A stretch of DNA of 64,000 nt, taken from positions 26,575,539-26,639,538 of the forward strand of contig CM037472.1 of the NCBI GenBank assembly GCA_021014325.1. The letters are read 5' to 3'. The notes under the pieces are model-generated. The model did not search any database. It was not told the origin of the DNA and saw only the letters and a list, made by a program, of their open reading frames with translations. Both the position numbers and the translations under genes were made by a program. The stretch comes from Plazaster borealis. Taxonomy: Eukaryota > Echinodermata > Asteroidea > Forcipulatida > Labidiasteridae. This document shows positions 1-13,400 of the stretch, one piece after another. Position 1 is the stretch's first letter; every line of letters begins with the position of its first letter.

Positions 1-54
1 AATTGTCAATCAAAAGTGTTTAACATCATTTTATGGTGTAATGACCAGGGTACT

Positions 55-132
55 AATGTAAAGCGCATTGAGATGTTTATTGTAAAATGCGCTATATAAG
101 AACTTGTTATTATTATTATTATTATTATTATT
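55..132 (+). repeat. Retroposon 3' tail with (ATT)n
   Basis: The text GTAAAGCGCATTGAGAT, then GCGCTATATAAGAAC followed by (ATT)n, is the same kind of tail as the SINE copies at 6645 and 8313. The head is missing. Confidence 0.5.
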
Positions 133-2279
133 AGTGATGACTACAAAAAAACCTTTAAATAATTACAATATTAAACACAGTGCAATGCTTTTAGCCAATA
201 TTTTCAGTGGATGGTGCAATGAAGCTCAGATTATGAACCCTCTCTCTCAGTGCCTGAAGGGAGTTTCGCTTAAAGAATATTTTCTCTGAACGAATTTTGG
301 CAGGTGTAGCTGTTTCAAACGGAAAACATACAAGAAATTTTGATTATGACACGGACAATGCACAAAATTCATGTAACTTGAAAAATTGTAGAGTACATCG
401 CTGATGGACGTGAGATAATGTCAGGATCCCGAAAATAATGTATTTCTAGTTTTTAATTAACTAAATTCATTGGCAGTTTTTTGTCTGCAATACTGTAAAT
501 GAAAGCAATCACTTCCTCGAATCTATACACAAAATAGCTATTTAAAATTTAAATCTAAATTTTCAGGGTCAAATTGGCAAAAACTTGGACCTAGCATCCT
601 CAATGTAAATTCTTGACTTGCACTTTCACTAATGACCTTTGCCTAATTGTGGGCTCAGGCAACAAAGTTTGTGGACCTCGGCACTAATTACTGAACAGGG
701 CTAGAATTTGGGAGAAAAATCCACAAGGCCGTAGAGTTTGTAGTTCAGTATGTCTACTGGACTAGGCATTTTTGTACACAACCAAAATCAGAATGAGAAA
801 AAAATTCCTGAGTCATGACAACAGGAATTTAACAAATTTTATTTGAATAAAAATTGCACTAAGATGTAAGAGAAGATTTATCTCATTTGTCTTTTTTTGG
901 TATTTAATACTTTATTACTCAATACTGAGAATTGAATGGTATCAGACTCAAAGTCAACATTTGAACATAATTTGTTTCTGTTCAAGATATTACACAGTGT
1001 GAGGTATGAATTGATACTCATTTGAAAAACACAAGACCCGCGTGCGGTCCAGTGTAAAATTCAAGCCCTGCTGAAGCTACATGGTCAGTGTCACATTACT
1101 GCATGACTGCACACTAACATCATGTACATTGTAACGTGGAGGTAAGGCCTTGAAGTAAAAAAAATACCATCAGTTGATTGTCCACGCCCTCATCCTTTTT
1201 TGAAGCCGAATCCTTTTTTTTCTTCTTCGTTTTCCCAGAAGACTTAATTTTGACATGTCCTTTCGCTTCATCTTGGCACATACTATTCTTTCGATGATTG
1301 ATTTAATTTACCCATATTTTAGACCTCTTAGTTCCTTTAAAGCCAGCAAATTTTCAGTCATGCTTTTGAAACAAAAATTATAAAATGAAAAATCAAAAAG
1401 TCCTCATCCTCCTCTTACTGAAAATACCAGGAGGACCAATTCGTCTGCTTAGGGATACATGTATAAAAGATCTTTAGTCCAATTTGTATGGATTTCATAA
1501 AATTGCTTTGTACATTTTGGAGCTCCTGGTATTGGTAAATCAAGTCTATTGATCAAGAGTGGTCTTCAAAGTATTTGTATTGCAAAATGAAACACTCTTT
1601 GTCTAAGTAAAACATTTGTTTGTTGATTTTGATTTATTTTGTTAAAATGTAATACACATTTTTCATTTAATGACCTTTTGATCATTACAAATATGAAATT
1701 GCTGTTAATTACCATATAGCTCTGAGCCAACAAAAAAGTGTATATTTTTACTGGGCATAATGTAGACGTTAAATTGTGTACAGTTTAACTGAGCTGCTTT
1801 TCAACATCTCAGAAATGTTTACATTTGAGTGAAATGTCTTAAAACTTCATCCAGACCAGTGCAAGTTTTTTGGCCAGTGTTTTTTATGCCAGAATTGTGT
1901 CGGTTTCTGGTCATGGGCACCAAACACACCCCTGAAGGGTTTTGGACGACAGAAAATAGCCTTGAAATTGCTTGATTCATGTTCCTCCATGCTTTTGAAT
2001 CAACCAGTCTTGTCTGGCCATAGTAAAATTAAGCGAAGCTCCAGCTACGTGTACATGTATGTTAGAAAGAAAAAACCCAATTTGTGTTATAGATTGCTCC
2101 AACGGTTTCCAGCTCATTGGGTGTAACGTTAATAGGGTGTAATGTTAATTGGGTGTGTAATACAAAATGTTTGTACATAGACAGACAGGTCTTGTTACCC
2201 CAATGCATTGCATGCATAATTACTGAATTAATGAGGGTGTATTGGTTGGAATGATGGTCATGATGTTAACATTTAAAAA
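133..2279. other. AT-rich upstream region, no gene seen
   Basis: No exon with family motifs, tRNA-like head or clear inverted repeat was found. If GALNT7 has an upstream exon it is not recognisable here. A run of TGTAACGTTAATAGG-like text near 2123-2155 repeats two to three times. Confidence 0.4.
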
Positions 2280-3520
2280 AATAATTAGACACTGCTACAC
2301 TCCTGTTCTTCTTTGGTTCTAGTCATATCTTTCCGATAGACAAAGTAAGGTTTCCATTCATAACAACTAACTCTGATACAGTGGAGTATGGACTACCGCA
2401 AGGGTCCATTTTGGGTCCCTTGAATTTTTGAATTTACACATCACCATAACTTAGACTTTCTCTTACATGGGGCAGCTGTATGCTGATGATACTAAGCTCT
2501 ATTATTCCTTCGACCCTAGAATACCTGGTGCTTAGCAAGTTGCCATGGAGAAGCTGCAGCTGTGTATTACTGATGTTCAACATTGGATGACTTACATTAA
2601 GTTAAAGCTAAACGGAAAAAAACTGAGTTCATTGTGCTTGGTACTCTCCAAGGTATATATTTGCATATTGGTGATGCACGCATTGACCCAACGGATTCTG
2701 TCTGCAATTTAGGAATCATGCTTGATTCACATATGACAATGAGCAAACAAGTTTCTCGCCTCTGCTAATCAACCAATTTCCAATTACCAAACAGAATCAA
2801 AAGGTACCTTGACAAGGATACTCTCCATCATGTTGTCAGAGCTTTAGTCCTCTCTTGTATTGACTATGGCAGTCTTCTTTCATTTGGTGGTATGTCATAT
2901 GAATTGGACAGAGTTCAAAGATTACAAAATAGTGCAACTCATTTTGATGTATGTTCCACACCATTGAGAGAATATATTACCCCATCACTCAAAGAACTTC
3001 ATTGCTACCAATTAGAAAAGGGATTCATTTTAAACTTGCTCTTTTTATTTATAAATGCTTGAACAAAACTGCTCCAAGATATATTTCCAAATTACTGTCA
3101 TACACTCCTACACATTTTTTTCGGTCAACACTTGACAAATGCTTGACATCTCTCACTTGAATATCCCCCCCCCTTGCAAACAAAGTTCTAGGTCAAAAAG
3201 CTTTCAGTGTAGCTTGACTAATGATTTGGAACAATCTTCCTCCTGTCTTTAAGGAATCTGGGGTCGATTTCACAAAACTCTTCCTAACTTAGGACTAGTC
3301 CTAGGCAATGCTAAGAGATAGGTCTAGTCTTAAGTTAAGACCAGTTACTGGTCCTAACTTCGGATAAGACTATAGATAAATCTCTTTGTGAAATCGGCCC
3401 CTGTTAGTTTATCTGTATTTTGTAAAGCTCTTTCATGTAAGAATCACCTCTATCCATGTTAATTTCTATCATTTGGGCTATAATATTAATGGAATAGCGC
3501 CTTGTAAATTGTAATTGTTA
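2280..3520 (+). mobile_element. Decayed LINE (non-LTR retrotransposon) reverse-transcriptase remnant
   Basis: Translation in broken frames shows YGLPQGSILGPL near 2389 and LYADDTKLYY near 2476, the reverse-transcriptase motifs around the YADD catalytic pair. Further on are KGIHFKLALFIYKCLNKTAP and APRYISKLL (2950-3160), typical of the C-terminus of CR1/L2-like ORF2. Stops and frameshifts show it is dead. Inverted-repeat element C1 (3260-3401) is inserted between WNNLPPVFKES and the final domain remnant. Confidence 0.75.
3260..3401. mobile_element. Inverted-repeat element, family C copy 1
   Basis: The ends read GGGTCGATTTCACAAA and TTTGTGAAATCGGCCC, an imperfect inverted repeat; the interior is also self-complementary (ACTTAGGACTAGTCCTA). 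A second copy is at 61606-61806. It interrupts the LINE remnant, so it is younger. Confidence 0.7.
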
Positions 3521-3817
3521 TGTTGTTTGTGTGTCTGCCAAATACCAGCTTCTACCATTTACAGGATGTTTGTTTGTTGAGCTTGAAAGTGCTTAGTGTA
3601 CACTGCACTGCACAGCAGAGTCTGGACAGGTTTTTTAACTGATATAGTGTGTACAACTAACCTGCCTGTGTTCAGTATCCTGTCTGGATTAACAAATCAA
3701 TAGCTCACAGTGAGATAATTGCTGAATAAAAATTGAATAAATTGCAGCTGTCACCACAGCTGTGAGGCGTGAGCCTGTTGGTTCATCCTCTATGTGTGCG
3801 CATGATGCACATTGTAA

Positions 3818-4187
3818 AGGCACTGAACACGTCTGTGGTAATTGTCAAAGACCAGTGTTCTCACTTGGTGTATTATCGCAACATATGCCTAAAATAACAA
3901 GCCTGTGAAAATTTGGGCTCAATTGGTAATCGAAGTTGCAAGAAAATGATGAAAGAAAAAACACCCTTGTTGTACAAATTTGTGTGCTTTCAGATAGGAA
4001 TAAAAAATTCTTGCAAGAAGTTTTTATTATTTTAGTGAGAAATTACCTCTTTCTCAAAAACTACATTACTTCAGAGGGAGTCGTTTCCTACAATGTTTTT
4101 ACTATCAACAGCTCTCCGTTGCTTGTTACCAAGTAAGTTTTTATGCTAATATTTGTTTTGAGTCATTACCAAACGTGTACGATTCCT
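3818..4187 (+). mobile_element. MITE family A copy 1
   Basis: A 370-bp element with ends AGGCACTGAACACG and an imperfect complement at the right end. The interior shared by all copies includes TGGTGTAT, GAAAATTTGGGCTCAATTGG and GTGTGCTTTCAGATAGGAAT. TTAA flanks the right side; the left flank is GTAA here. Confidence 0.8.
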
Positions 4188-4692
4188 TTAAGGACCCATG
4201 TCGGTAAATCCAATATCCCAGTCTTCGTCATCCACAATGTCTTACTTAGATTTCAAATGCAAATCACATCTAGGTATAAATAGTTCGGTTGAAAGTCTGT
4301 TTTCATAGGCACACCACCTGTGTTTTGGGTGGAAATCTTCTTCGGTCTTTCTCTCTTTTATCTGGAATTAGTTTCGCTGAAGAACTTGATAAGAAGGGAC
4401 AATTTTTAAATGTAAAGTCAAAGTATAGTTGGTTATCATCAACGGAATAGCTTTGTTTTGGTAGTTTCCACCTGAAAGCAATTTTATTTCAAAGTGCATA
4501 CACGTACTAGTAACAATCATGCAGAGAAATAGTTCCATCAGAAATATTGTCTGAGTCAAATAATGGCCTTTTAACATTGAAGACCCCCAAATCACTGTTG
4601 TCTATTTGAATTGCCGCAATCGAAATAAGTCTGATTTGAAAGCGCACAAAATTCCTGACAAAACATGATGAAAATTGAAATGTTCACATTAT

Positions 4693-5195
4693 TATATATT
4701 TCATGTAATGAAACCCAGGATGCCTCATACATGTCATAAGTGAACTTAATCACCAGCGTTCTCCCTTTACACTGGTCCGCTGGCCAAATGCAAGTTAAAG
4801 CACCTGAGGACCAGTCAAAATTCTCTTCAACTCATCGGCTGGCTAGTTCAGTGTTTAAATGCATCCCTATTGAATATAAAGTACGGAATAGTGAAAAAGC
4901 TGATGAACTAGTGAAATGCCAAGCTTACTGGCCCTGCTGGCTAGTCACTGAGAAAGTTAAGGGTAAACCCTGTTCACTGTAGCTCACCTGTAAACAAAGG
5001 TGCTTGCTATGTGAACCAGGAACACCAGGGTTAATCCCTACTCTTTCACGATAAGTGTTCTGGGTTCTTTTCCGTGCAATACCAATCCTAGTACACAGGA
5101 CCTATGGCTTACATGGCTTACTGTCCCATCCAAAGGCTGATCAGAAACACCAGAGCGAGTCCGATGCCCTTAACTGCTTGGCCACACACGTCACA
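4693..5195 (-). mobile_element. tRNA-headed SINE family 1, minus copy with internal insertion
   Basis: On the minus strand the tRNA-like head is near 5195 (GGCCAAGCAGTTAAGGGCAT) and the 3' tail near 4700. Compared with the copy at 38470-38824, about 225 bp (roughly 4755-4977) is inserted between GAACTTAATCAC and TGTAGCTCACC. Confidence 0.6.
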
Positions 5196-5819
5196 AAAAA
5201 CAAGAAACTAAAAATTATGTTGGTTGTAAGGGGTAATTATTACAAACTAGAGGATGGGAATTAATTTATTCCTCCAAAAACCAAAGATATTCTTTCCCTT
5301 AAATTAACTCTTTCACTGCCACCCCCCCCCCCATAATCAACTATACATGACGCCTCAAAAGTTTTCTTGAAACTTGTCTTTGAATACTTGTTTCTCACTC
5401 GTCACAGAGAAAAGCTTTTAAACTGACAACGTTTTTAAGCGTTTTGAACATCTTGAGTGCCTTCCGGTTTTAAAACTGTTTTCTTTGCTTGTCCTTCAAA
5501 AAAAAAATCTCCATGATCCATTTAAAATATCATCAAAATGTTTGTAGCGGTCGCACTATGTTCTCATCTCATGAATTACTTGCACACGGTTACCTGTTTG
5601 ATTTCACTCTTCCCTCTATAAACAGTGAATTGCTGCACAACTGCCTGTTGAAACAGCTTGATAGTCAAGTTATTGGGTGTGAGTGTGAACTCGGGGGAGG
5701 CTATTTTCAGATGTGAAAACACCAAGTGACAGGGGAAATGGAAAGCTCATTTGATTTGGCGAGTGAAAGAAAACTAATACATTTTAGGAAACACTTTAGA
5801 TTCGAGGTCTGAGCCTAAT

Positions 5820-6245
5820 AAAAAATAGGCTGCTCACAAATGTTTTAAGATGGTACTGGCTTCCTAATCATGAACTTATTGATCGTCAAGTTGTTAGTCA
5901 TTGCGTATAAATGCACTCCTTCTTTATCTCACTTGACTTGTTAACAACATGCCAGCCAAATGGTACACTCCATTCCAGCTCAGATACCAGAATTCTCACA
6001 AAACCTCAAACCAGGTTTTCTTCATCAGCCAAAGGATTTTATGCAGCTGCACAAAACCTTTGGAATAATCTTCCTTATGAAATCCGTCATTCCATATCTC
6101 TTACTGAATTCAAAACATCGCTCAAAACTCACCTTTTCCAGACTTACATGTATTGTTTTACTTTGGTTGTTTATTTTCTTCTGTTAATTGATACAAAGTG
6201 GTGTGATACCTTTTGTGTAAGACACTAAATAAGTGCTGGGATTAT
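5820..6245 (+). mobile_element. LINE 3' end remnant
   Basis: Reads LRWYWLPNHELIDRQ, then RFSSSAKGFYAAAQNLWNNL, PYEIRHSISLTEFKTSLKTH and LF. This W-x-LP / LWN-LP / FK-LKTHLF series is the usual C-terminus of CR1/L2-type ORF2 proteins. 5'-truncated and without the catalytic core. Confidence 0.75.
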
Positions 6246-6644
6246 TATAAGTATTAAGGAAAAGAGATGAATGTATTAGATACTGTAAATCCAGATTGTG
6301 TGAAAAATAATCTTCTTCACAACATCAGAAAATCCACTTCAATCCAAGTTCAAATCTCCTGTACAGTAAAGCCCTTCCTAGTCTCAAGAGCTTATTGTAT
6401 GATGCTGTGAGCAACGATTAAATAAGTTACATTTGGTTGATTGATTGATTAAACTGTCAAAAATAATTGACATTTTCTTGTTATCACACTATCAGCTTTA
6501 AGTTATTGATTTCATTTTCTGAGTACGTCGTATGTTGGTTCTTTGTATCTGTGTATGCGAGTCCTTACTCCAATGTGAGATCAGTCAACAGGAATGGACA
6601 TTTTTTGCTTTCCACAACAAATAATTCAACTTTTATGAAAACAT

Positions 6645-7070
6645 GTGGCGTGTCGTGGCCCAGCGGTGAAGCGCACTGGACTCAAGCTCTGGCGATTCTG
6701 ACCAGCAGAGTGTGGGTTCGAGTCCTAGTCTTGACACTTGTATCCTTGAGCAAGGCTCTTGACCATTATTGCTTTGTCTTTCGGATGGGACATAAAGTCA
6801 ATGGTCCCGTGTATTGTGTAATGCAACCCAGTACACTTAGTGTTAAGAGCTTATGGGTTTGCCCTGGTGTTTTCTGGTATGGTTGGCTGATGATTATACC
6901 ACATCACCCTGTAAACCGTAACATGGTGCTTTGTCAACAAATGGGTCTTATATTCAAACATAGCTCTGCAAACCGTGTAGAAAAAATAATGATTGCTTTG
7001 AGACACCCTCTGGTGTGATAAAGTGCTATATACAAACTGCGTATTATTATTGTTATTATTATTATTTTGT
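6645..7070 (+). mobile_element. tRNA-headed SINE family 1 copy
   Basis: The head has a B-box-like GTGTGGGTTCGAGTCCTA at about 6709 and a leading GTCGTGGCCCAGCGGTGAAG. The body follows with CTTGAGCAAGGCTCTTGACC, and the tail is AAAGTGCTATATACAAACTG plus (ATT)n. It lies just upstream of the first visible GALNT7 exon. Confidence 0.8.
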
Positions 7071-7150
7071 GGTGTTCTTTGCAATGACATGTATATGTGT
7101 GATTGGTTAAAGTGATAGTTTAGGTTCAGAATTTTTTTTTTTTATTACAG

Positions 7151-7452
7151 AAAATTGCCGACCTGGCCCATGATTCCCAAGCAGTGGGTATCGATCGCCC
7201 ACCCGTGCACAAAGAAGCCCACAGCTTTGAGTTACCAGCTCATCAAGGGTCCTCATTGAAGAATATACCTGGGAATTACGAGCCTGACATGCCCCCTCCC
7301 CGCGATGGACCAGGCGAGAATGGGGTACCGGTCAGGACCGGTCCAAACGAGAAAGAAGCGGTCGAGAGAGGTATAAGAGAGTACGGTTTTAATCAATATG
7401 TCAGTGATAAGATATCATTGGACCGGAACATACCAGATCTAAGAAATGCCCA
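7151..7452 (+). CDS. GALNT7: GALNT7 exon: stem region into catalytic domain
   Basis: The acceptor follows a T-rich tract ending TTACAG and the donor is CCCA|GTAAGT, leaving phase 2. The exon reads [10 protein letters not shown] near its start, then [20 protein letters not shown] and, at the end, [18 protein letters not shown](Q). In human GALNT7 the same order occurs (GNFEP, then SLDRSVNDLR). It is an internal exon: it opens in frame without a Met and must join an exon carrying the signal anchor. Confidence 0.9.
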
Positions 7453-10400
7453 GTAAGTATTTCGTCATAAAATAAGATATATCACAAAGTAGAAAGAAAC
7501 CAAACACTTAAACAGGAATATATCTCTAAAGATGTTTGTTTCTCATGAAGGACAAACGCAATAAACATCCAGTGGGAATTACAAAACACAGTTTGCATCC
7601 CATCAATATTAAGAGTTGGAAAATAACAGACACTGTGCATCATGCAAGAGATTTAATTTAAAGATTGTTTGAAGTCCCCACAGGTAAATTCTGCCTCTGG
7701 TGACGAAGCCTTCAAAAACCACCGGGGAAGTGAGAAAGAAAAACATACCAACTGAATGGAAAACTTGCATGATTAATTCCCTAATGCCTTTCATCATGCA
7801 TGAGTACAGATCCTTTGGGTATTTGGAAACATGTTATATGTTTTGACAACTTAATACTTTTTCCTCTCCATCAGTGTCGGACATTTTTATTTTGGCATAA
7901 ACTCCTTGACACCCCTTAGCGGTGTTTATGCATGAATTTAGTTTTTAAGAAATAAGATACAGCTACGTGTGGGTGTAAGGATGGAGTGGCTTGTAGGCTC
8001 GGGTGTTTAATAGTGTTTTGATAAGAAAGGTAACCTTATCCTGGCCGGGTGTCTCAATCTATATATTCAGCTAAATGTAATTAGCTGTTGGAAGATTACT
8101 TTTACACTGTTGGGACCATTAAAGGTGTAATGGGAAATTCCACATTGAACACACCTAACAGTAATCTTGCTCTCTGAATGGTCATCTTTAAATAAAAATA
8201 TAAATTGCAAGTTCGCCCCAAACAAGGCTAAAAGCCACTCGTGGTGAGGGGCTACAAGAAGAAAATATTTACGATGAAAATATCTCTGAAGGTAGGAATT
8301 GATATTCCTCTTAAAAGAGCACCGGACTCAGGCTCTGGTGTTTCTGTTCAGCAGAGTGTGGGTTCGAATCCTGGTCGTGACACTTGTGTCCTTAAGCAAG
8401 ACACTTGACCATTATTGGTAGGTCCTTCGGATGGGACATAAAGCGTGTGTTGTGTAATGCACGTAAAAGAACCCAGTGCACTTATCGTAAAGTGAAGGGG
8501 TTCGCCCCGGTATTCCTGGTTTGATCGGCAGCATATTGCGCCACAGCACCTTCACCCCGGTATTCCTGGTTTGATCGGCAGCATATTGCGCCACAGCACC
8601 TCATAAACCATTACATGGTGCTATGTAAAGGAATTGGTCTCATACTTCAAAAATGTAGCTCCAAAATACCTTGCGGGAAAATACTGATTGTTGAAGTGCC
8701 TTGAGCATCACTGAGTGACGGATATGAGCGCTGTATAAGAAGCCACTGTTATTAAAACAGTCTACATTGTAGGATGGAGAGGGTTCCAAAGAGATGCAGT
8801 ACATGGAATAAAGCTGTTGGAATGGCTCTTTGTTCTACGTCTCAACAAAGCAAGAGTGTATGGGTGAGAAGAAGTAGAAAGCCTGGTTTCACACTCAAAC
8901 ATCCTGATAGGAGGAACCACGTCGGACACACTGGTGGCACATTTACCATAAAAATATGTGGAGAAAAGACAGAAGCTGATATTGATAATAATAATTTCAG
9001 CATATCAAGTCATTAAAATAAATAAGAAAAACAAATTTCTGATACATGTGGTCAGGGTACATATAACGCAAGTCACATTGGAATCACCCTAATGTGCACC
9101 CCTAGAGAAGTACCTCAGTTAAACCATGGTCATTCAGGTTGGCTCAGTGGTTCCTTCCCTGCCTTTCACCTCTGTAACCCCGGTTTGCATTCCGGACCGG
9201 AGCCTTGCATGTGGATTGGGTTTTCAGCCCCAACCTGATTGCATGTGTTTTTCCCCTAGTTAGGGTTTTCCTCCCACATCTAAAACTGGCGTTTCTTCAC
9301 CGTCTTCTCTACACTACACATCTTCAGGGCTATAGGTCACGGTGCTAGTCACTTTTGAGGGTCAGATCCCTTGGTTTCATTACCAGAAAGACTTATTATA
9401 ATAAATTCAGCACACACATGTCTCTTAAAAGAAGATTGTACTGCGTCGTTAACAACTTCAATGAGAACATTCGATACCAGCTCACTATGGTACGTGTACA
9501 ACCGTAGTTTCACGCTAACAGCTGTGTCAATCTCCATGAGATATGTAAGGCAAAAAAAAAAAAACATGTTAAGCGCCCTGCCTTTTTAAAAAAAGGAAGA
9601 AGGAGGGCCCTCTTTTTTTTTTTTTAGATGGCCGCCCGACACTTTTTTAAGACAACCGGCTGGGCTGTTTTTCAAGATGGTTGCCAGCTTTTTCAAAATG
9701 GCCGCCACTTGGACTCAGGAAATGACATTGGCTTCTTATGGGCAAGATGCAACAGAAAATGAGACCAAAATAATGAGATTGTTAAAATTTATTGTGGGTT
9801 TTTTTTTCGTTTAAATTTATTTATTTTTAAAGTTAAAGCAGGCGGCCTCTAAAAAGGAAGCAGGCGGGGACGCTAAACATGGATTTTTTTTATTTCGCCT
9901 AACAGCTTCAAAAGCTGTCTTCTTTGGGAAAATGTTAATGTAATGTGCCAAATGAAACGCGTTTTCCTGCAAAACAATTATGTGAAGTAATTGGTTTGTT
10001 GTGTTTAAAACAGAGTTTAGCTCAAAGATGGCTGTGTTTTTTGTGCACAAAATAGGTAATGGCCTGACATTTCAACACTAACAGAGTCTTTCTCAAAGGC
10101 TAAACGACAACACATACACAAAACAAGTATACTGGTGTAACTGAAGCAGTCAAGTGGAAAGAAAAGAGAGAGGCAGAAAAGCACTCAGAAAAAGCAAGGG
10201 ATGAACAATGAAGAAGAAGACAAAGTGTGTGTGGGGGGGGGGTTCAGAGGGAAGGGGCTGGCTTAACCACAAGAGGTTGAAAACACAAAATACAAAAATC
10301 AAAGGTAGGAAGAGGGACAAAAAGTAATAAATTAGCGAATGAGACAGACTAAAAAGGGGGAATATCTGTGGAAAAAGGAGAATGCAAAAACAAAAAGTTT

Positions 10401-13400
10401 CAAGTCATTTTCATCTTGGATGTTCAGACCATGAAGTTGAATGGTCTGGAGGCACCTTATCCACAGTTTCTCCCTACTCAGATGAGCTACCTAGTGCCTC
10501 AATGGCCTGTAAAACCATGTCAGAAATGGAGTGATTAGGGAGATTGAAGTGATGTCCTAAAAGTGTATCCATCTTTTGGGTGTTGACTGTGGATCTATGG
10601 CCATAGAAACGCCTCTTGAGTGTAGTTCTTGTTTCACCTATATATTGAACACCACAAACTTTGCAAGATATGAGATAGATGAGATTAGTGGTGGTGGCAG
10701 GTGACATGACCCCTTGTCTTATGGGTGGTACCACTGGTATGGCTGGTGAAGGAATCTGATTCTACAGACAATGCATTGGGAGTGTTGGAGCACCTGAACA
10801 GTTCCTGGGGCATAGGGGGATTAACAGTATCATTAATGGGGGGGGGGACAGCGACTTCTGCCTGGACAATGAGATCCCCGGGACTGGGTGGGCGCCTGTA
10901 GGCAACTGTTGGCTCTTCCTGTACTGCACATTGAAGATGATCTGATGTGTGAAGAATATGATGGTTAGAACTGGTTATTGTTGTGAATGGGATGAAGTGA
11001 GGGGTGGAAAGTGACAACAGAGGGAACTTTCCCCAAGGAACTCTGTTGTTGCTTGGGTTCTTTGGCAAGTACCGACTCCTTAGAATGATCCTTGACTTTC
11101 TGGATCGCTTGATGGACTGCTAGGGAGCTATGACCCTGGGAAAGAAAGTGTTTCTTAAGTTCCTGTGAGTGGTGGATAAAATCAGAATCATTGGAACAGA
11201 TTCGACAGAGTCTGTGGGCCTGACTGTAGGCTATGCTGGTTTTGCAGTGTCGGGGGTGACAGCTGGTGGAGTGGAGGTATTGATGTTTATCTGTGGGTTT
11301 AACAAAGAGATCTCTGATTAAGCCACCATCTGTCTTTAGAACCTTGACATCCAGATCTCTGGTTGAGTATTTGGTCATGAATTTGATGGTCCTGTGGAAG
11401 GATTTTATGTGGTTAATGAACACTGTGAGGCTTGCTTCATCACTGGCCCAGCGCTTGCTTTATCACTTGTTGTTTTTTGTTACAAATGTTCATTTTTAGA
11501 TATTACAAAAAGTAATGCAGTTTGCTGGCACAATTTGCCTGCAAATTGCATCATAGTACCTGGAAATTTTCATTAAATTAAATCACTGTCAGGCTGTGTG
11601 GTCCTGGATGTGGCACGTTTGCCCTCCAACAAGACACTTGACCGTAATTGCTTCCTTCTTCAGATGGGACTTGAAGCTGTAAGGTCTGTGTGGTGTGTGT
11701 TCATTAATGCACGGTGAAGAATCTAGTTGTGGGAGATATTCTGCCTCTGGTATAGAATTGCACCATAGCAACTTGTAAGCCTTACAAGGGGTGATATAAA
11801 TGGGTCACACATGCAATAAAGTATTCATTACCTATTGAAACAAATTTGACTACTTTGAAATGCCAAAGTGCCATACATGTATCAATTTATAAAATAATAC
11901 TCATCATCATGACATAATTGAATTTGTGGTGATATTATCAGGCATAATATTTTTCTTACTTTAATCTAATTTCCGATTTGTTTTTGCCCTCAGAAAAATC
12001 AGCAAAATTTAAAGTCTATAAAAGCATGTACCTTGTGCACATGTAGGTTTAGCCTTTGTACCTTTGCCCTTGAAAATTTTTCTTCTTTTTTCTGAGGACC
12101 AAACATCATGCATGTATTATAAAGTTGTGTATTCTTTACTGTCTTGTGATGACCCAGATGCAAGTATTGGCATTATCCTGAGAAGCTACCAACCACCAGC
12201 GTCATTATAGTATTTCACAACGAGGGCTGGTCTACGCTACTCAGAACTGTACATAGTGTGCTCAATCGATCTCCACCACAACTCCTTCATGAAATCATAC
12301 TAGTAGATGATGCCAGCACAAAAGGTAATTAGTATCCCTGTGTAAAGGGTTGGATTTTCTAGAAACGTATGAAAATAGCCTGTATTCAAGAAAACTGTAT
12401 AACATTATATTGTCTGCATTTTCACGAAGTTGTATGTCCGTCTGAAATAAAAAGAATTTGTATATGATTTTTGTGCACAACTTCTTCAAAGATTCGTTGC
12501 TGTTTTTATTTTAACCAAGTTTCAGGATCTAACTTTACACTAAATAGCATAAACGGGAATCACTAGACTTGCCATTTTGTTTGTTCACGTAGAGGCAAAT
12601 CTTGATTTGCCACTTTTTGCATTGAAATACATTCATGTAGCACTAGCACAGTGCCTTCATGCGTAGTATGACTTTTGCGTGTTTACGCAGTGGCGAAACC
12701 TGTGACCTATATAAGTTCAGTGCTTCCACGAAGTGACAAATCCTAGTGTGTATTGTTTTGTAAACAGCACTCTGCAGGCAGGTCTCATTTCAGGTTTTCA
12801 TGAAGAGGCAAACAAGTTTTGGAATTAATAACTCAATAAAACAGTTGCAAGAAACATTGCCAGTTCTGTATGATTTTTAGAAGTCACTTTTATTGTAAGT
12901 TCAGTTAGCAGTAACTGAAACAGCAGTTTCATAAATAGTTTTATATGGGGTTTACTCTACTCATGGTATTTTTCGGTTTCGGTGGTTTAATTCTCCAAAC
13001 CTTGGCAATCGAATTCAATGACAATTTCACAGGTTAGTTGTATGGTGTGTTTATTGAATTAATATACTCTTGTTACTCTTCCAAACACCAATCATGTACT
13101 TTCCCTTTGATTTGAAGCCATTTGCACACTTTTAGGAGGAAGTGTTTAAATTAAAGACTGCTCTTCCCTGAAAAATGGGGAAGGACCTTGCTTGACAGTA
13201 TGACTACTGGCGGCTGGTCCATATCATTTTTCATTTGCATTTGGCATGCAGACCTCTGTTAAGGGCGAACACTGGTTTTGTGAAGTGTGCATGATCAAAG
13301 TTATCACACAAGGGCGAGTAGAACACGGAAAAATATAGCGCTTCTGCGTCCCATATCCAACAAGGCCGAAGGCCGAGTTGGATATGGGACGCAGACGCGC

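Noticed and set aside
6467..7018. 183-codon plus-strand open frame
   Set aside because: Most of it is the SINE at 6645-7070 read through; the same reading occurs in no other copy as a protein.
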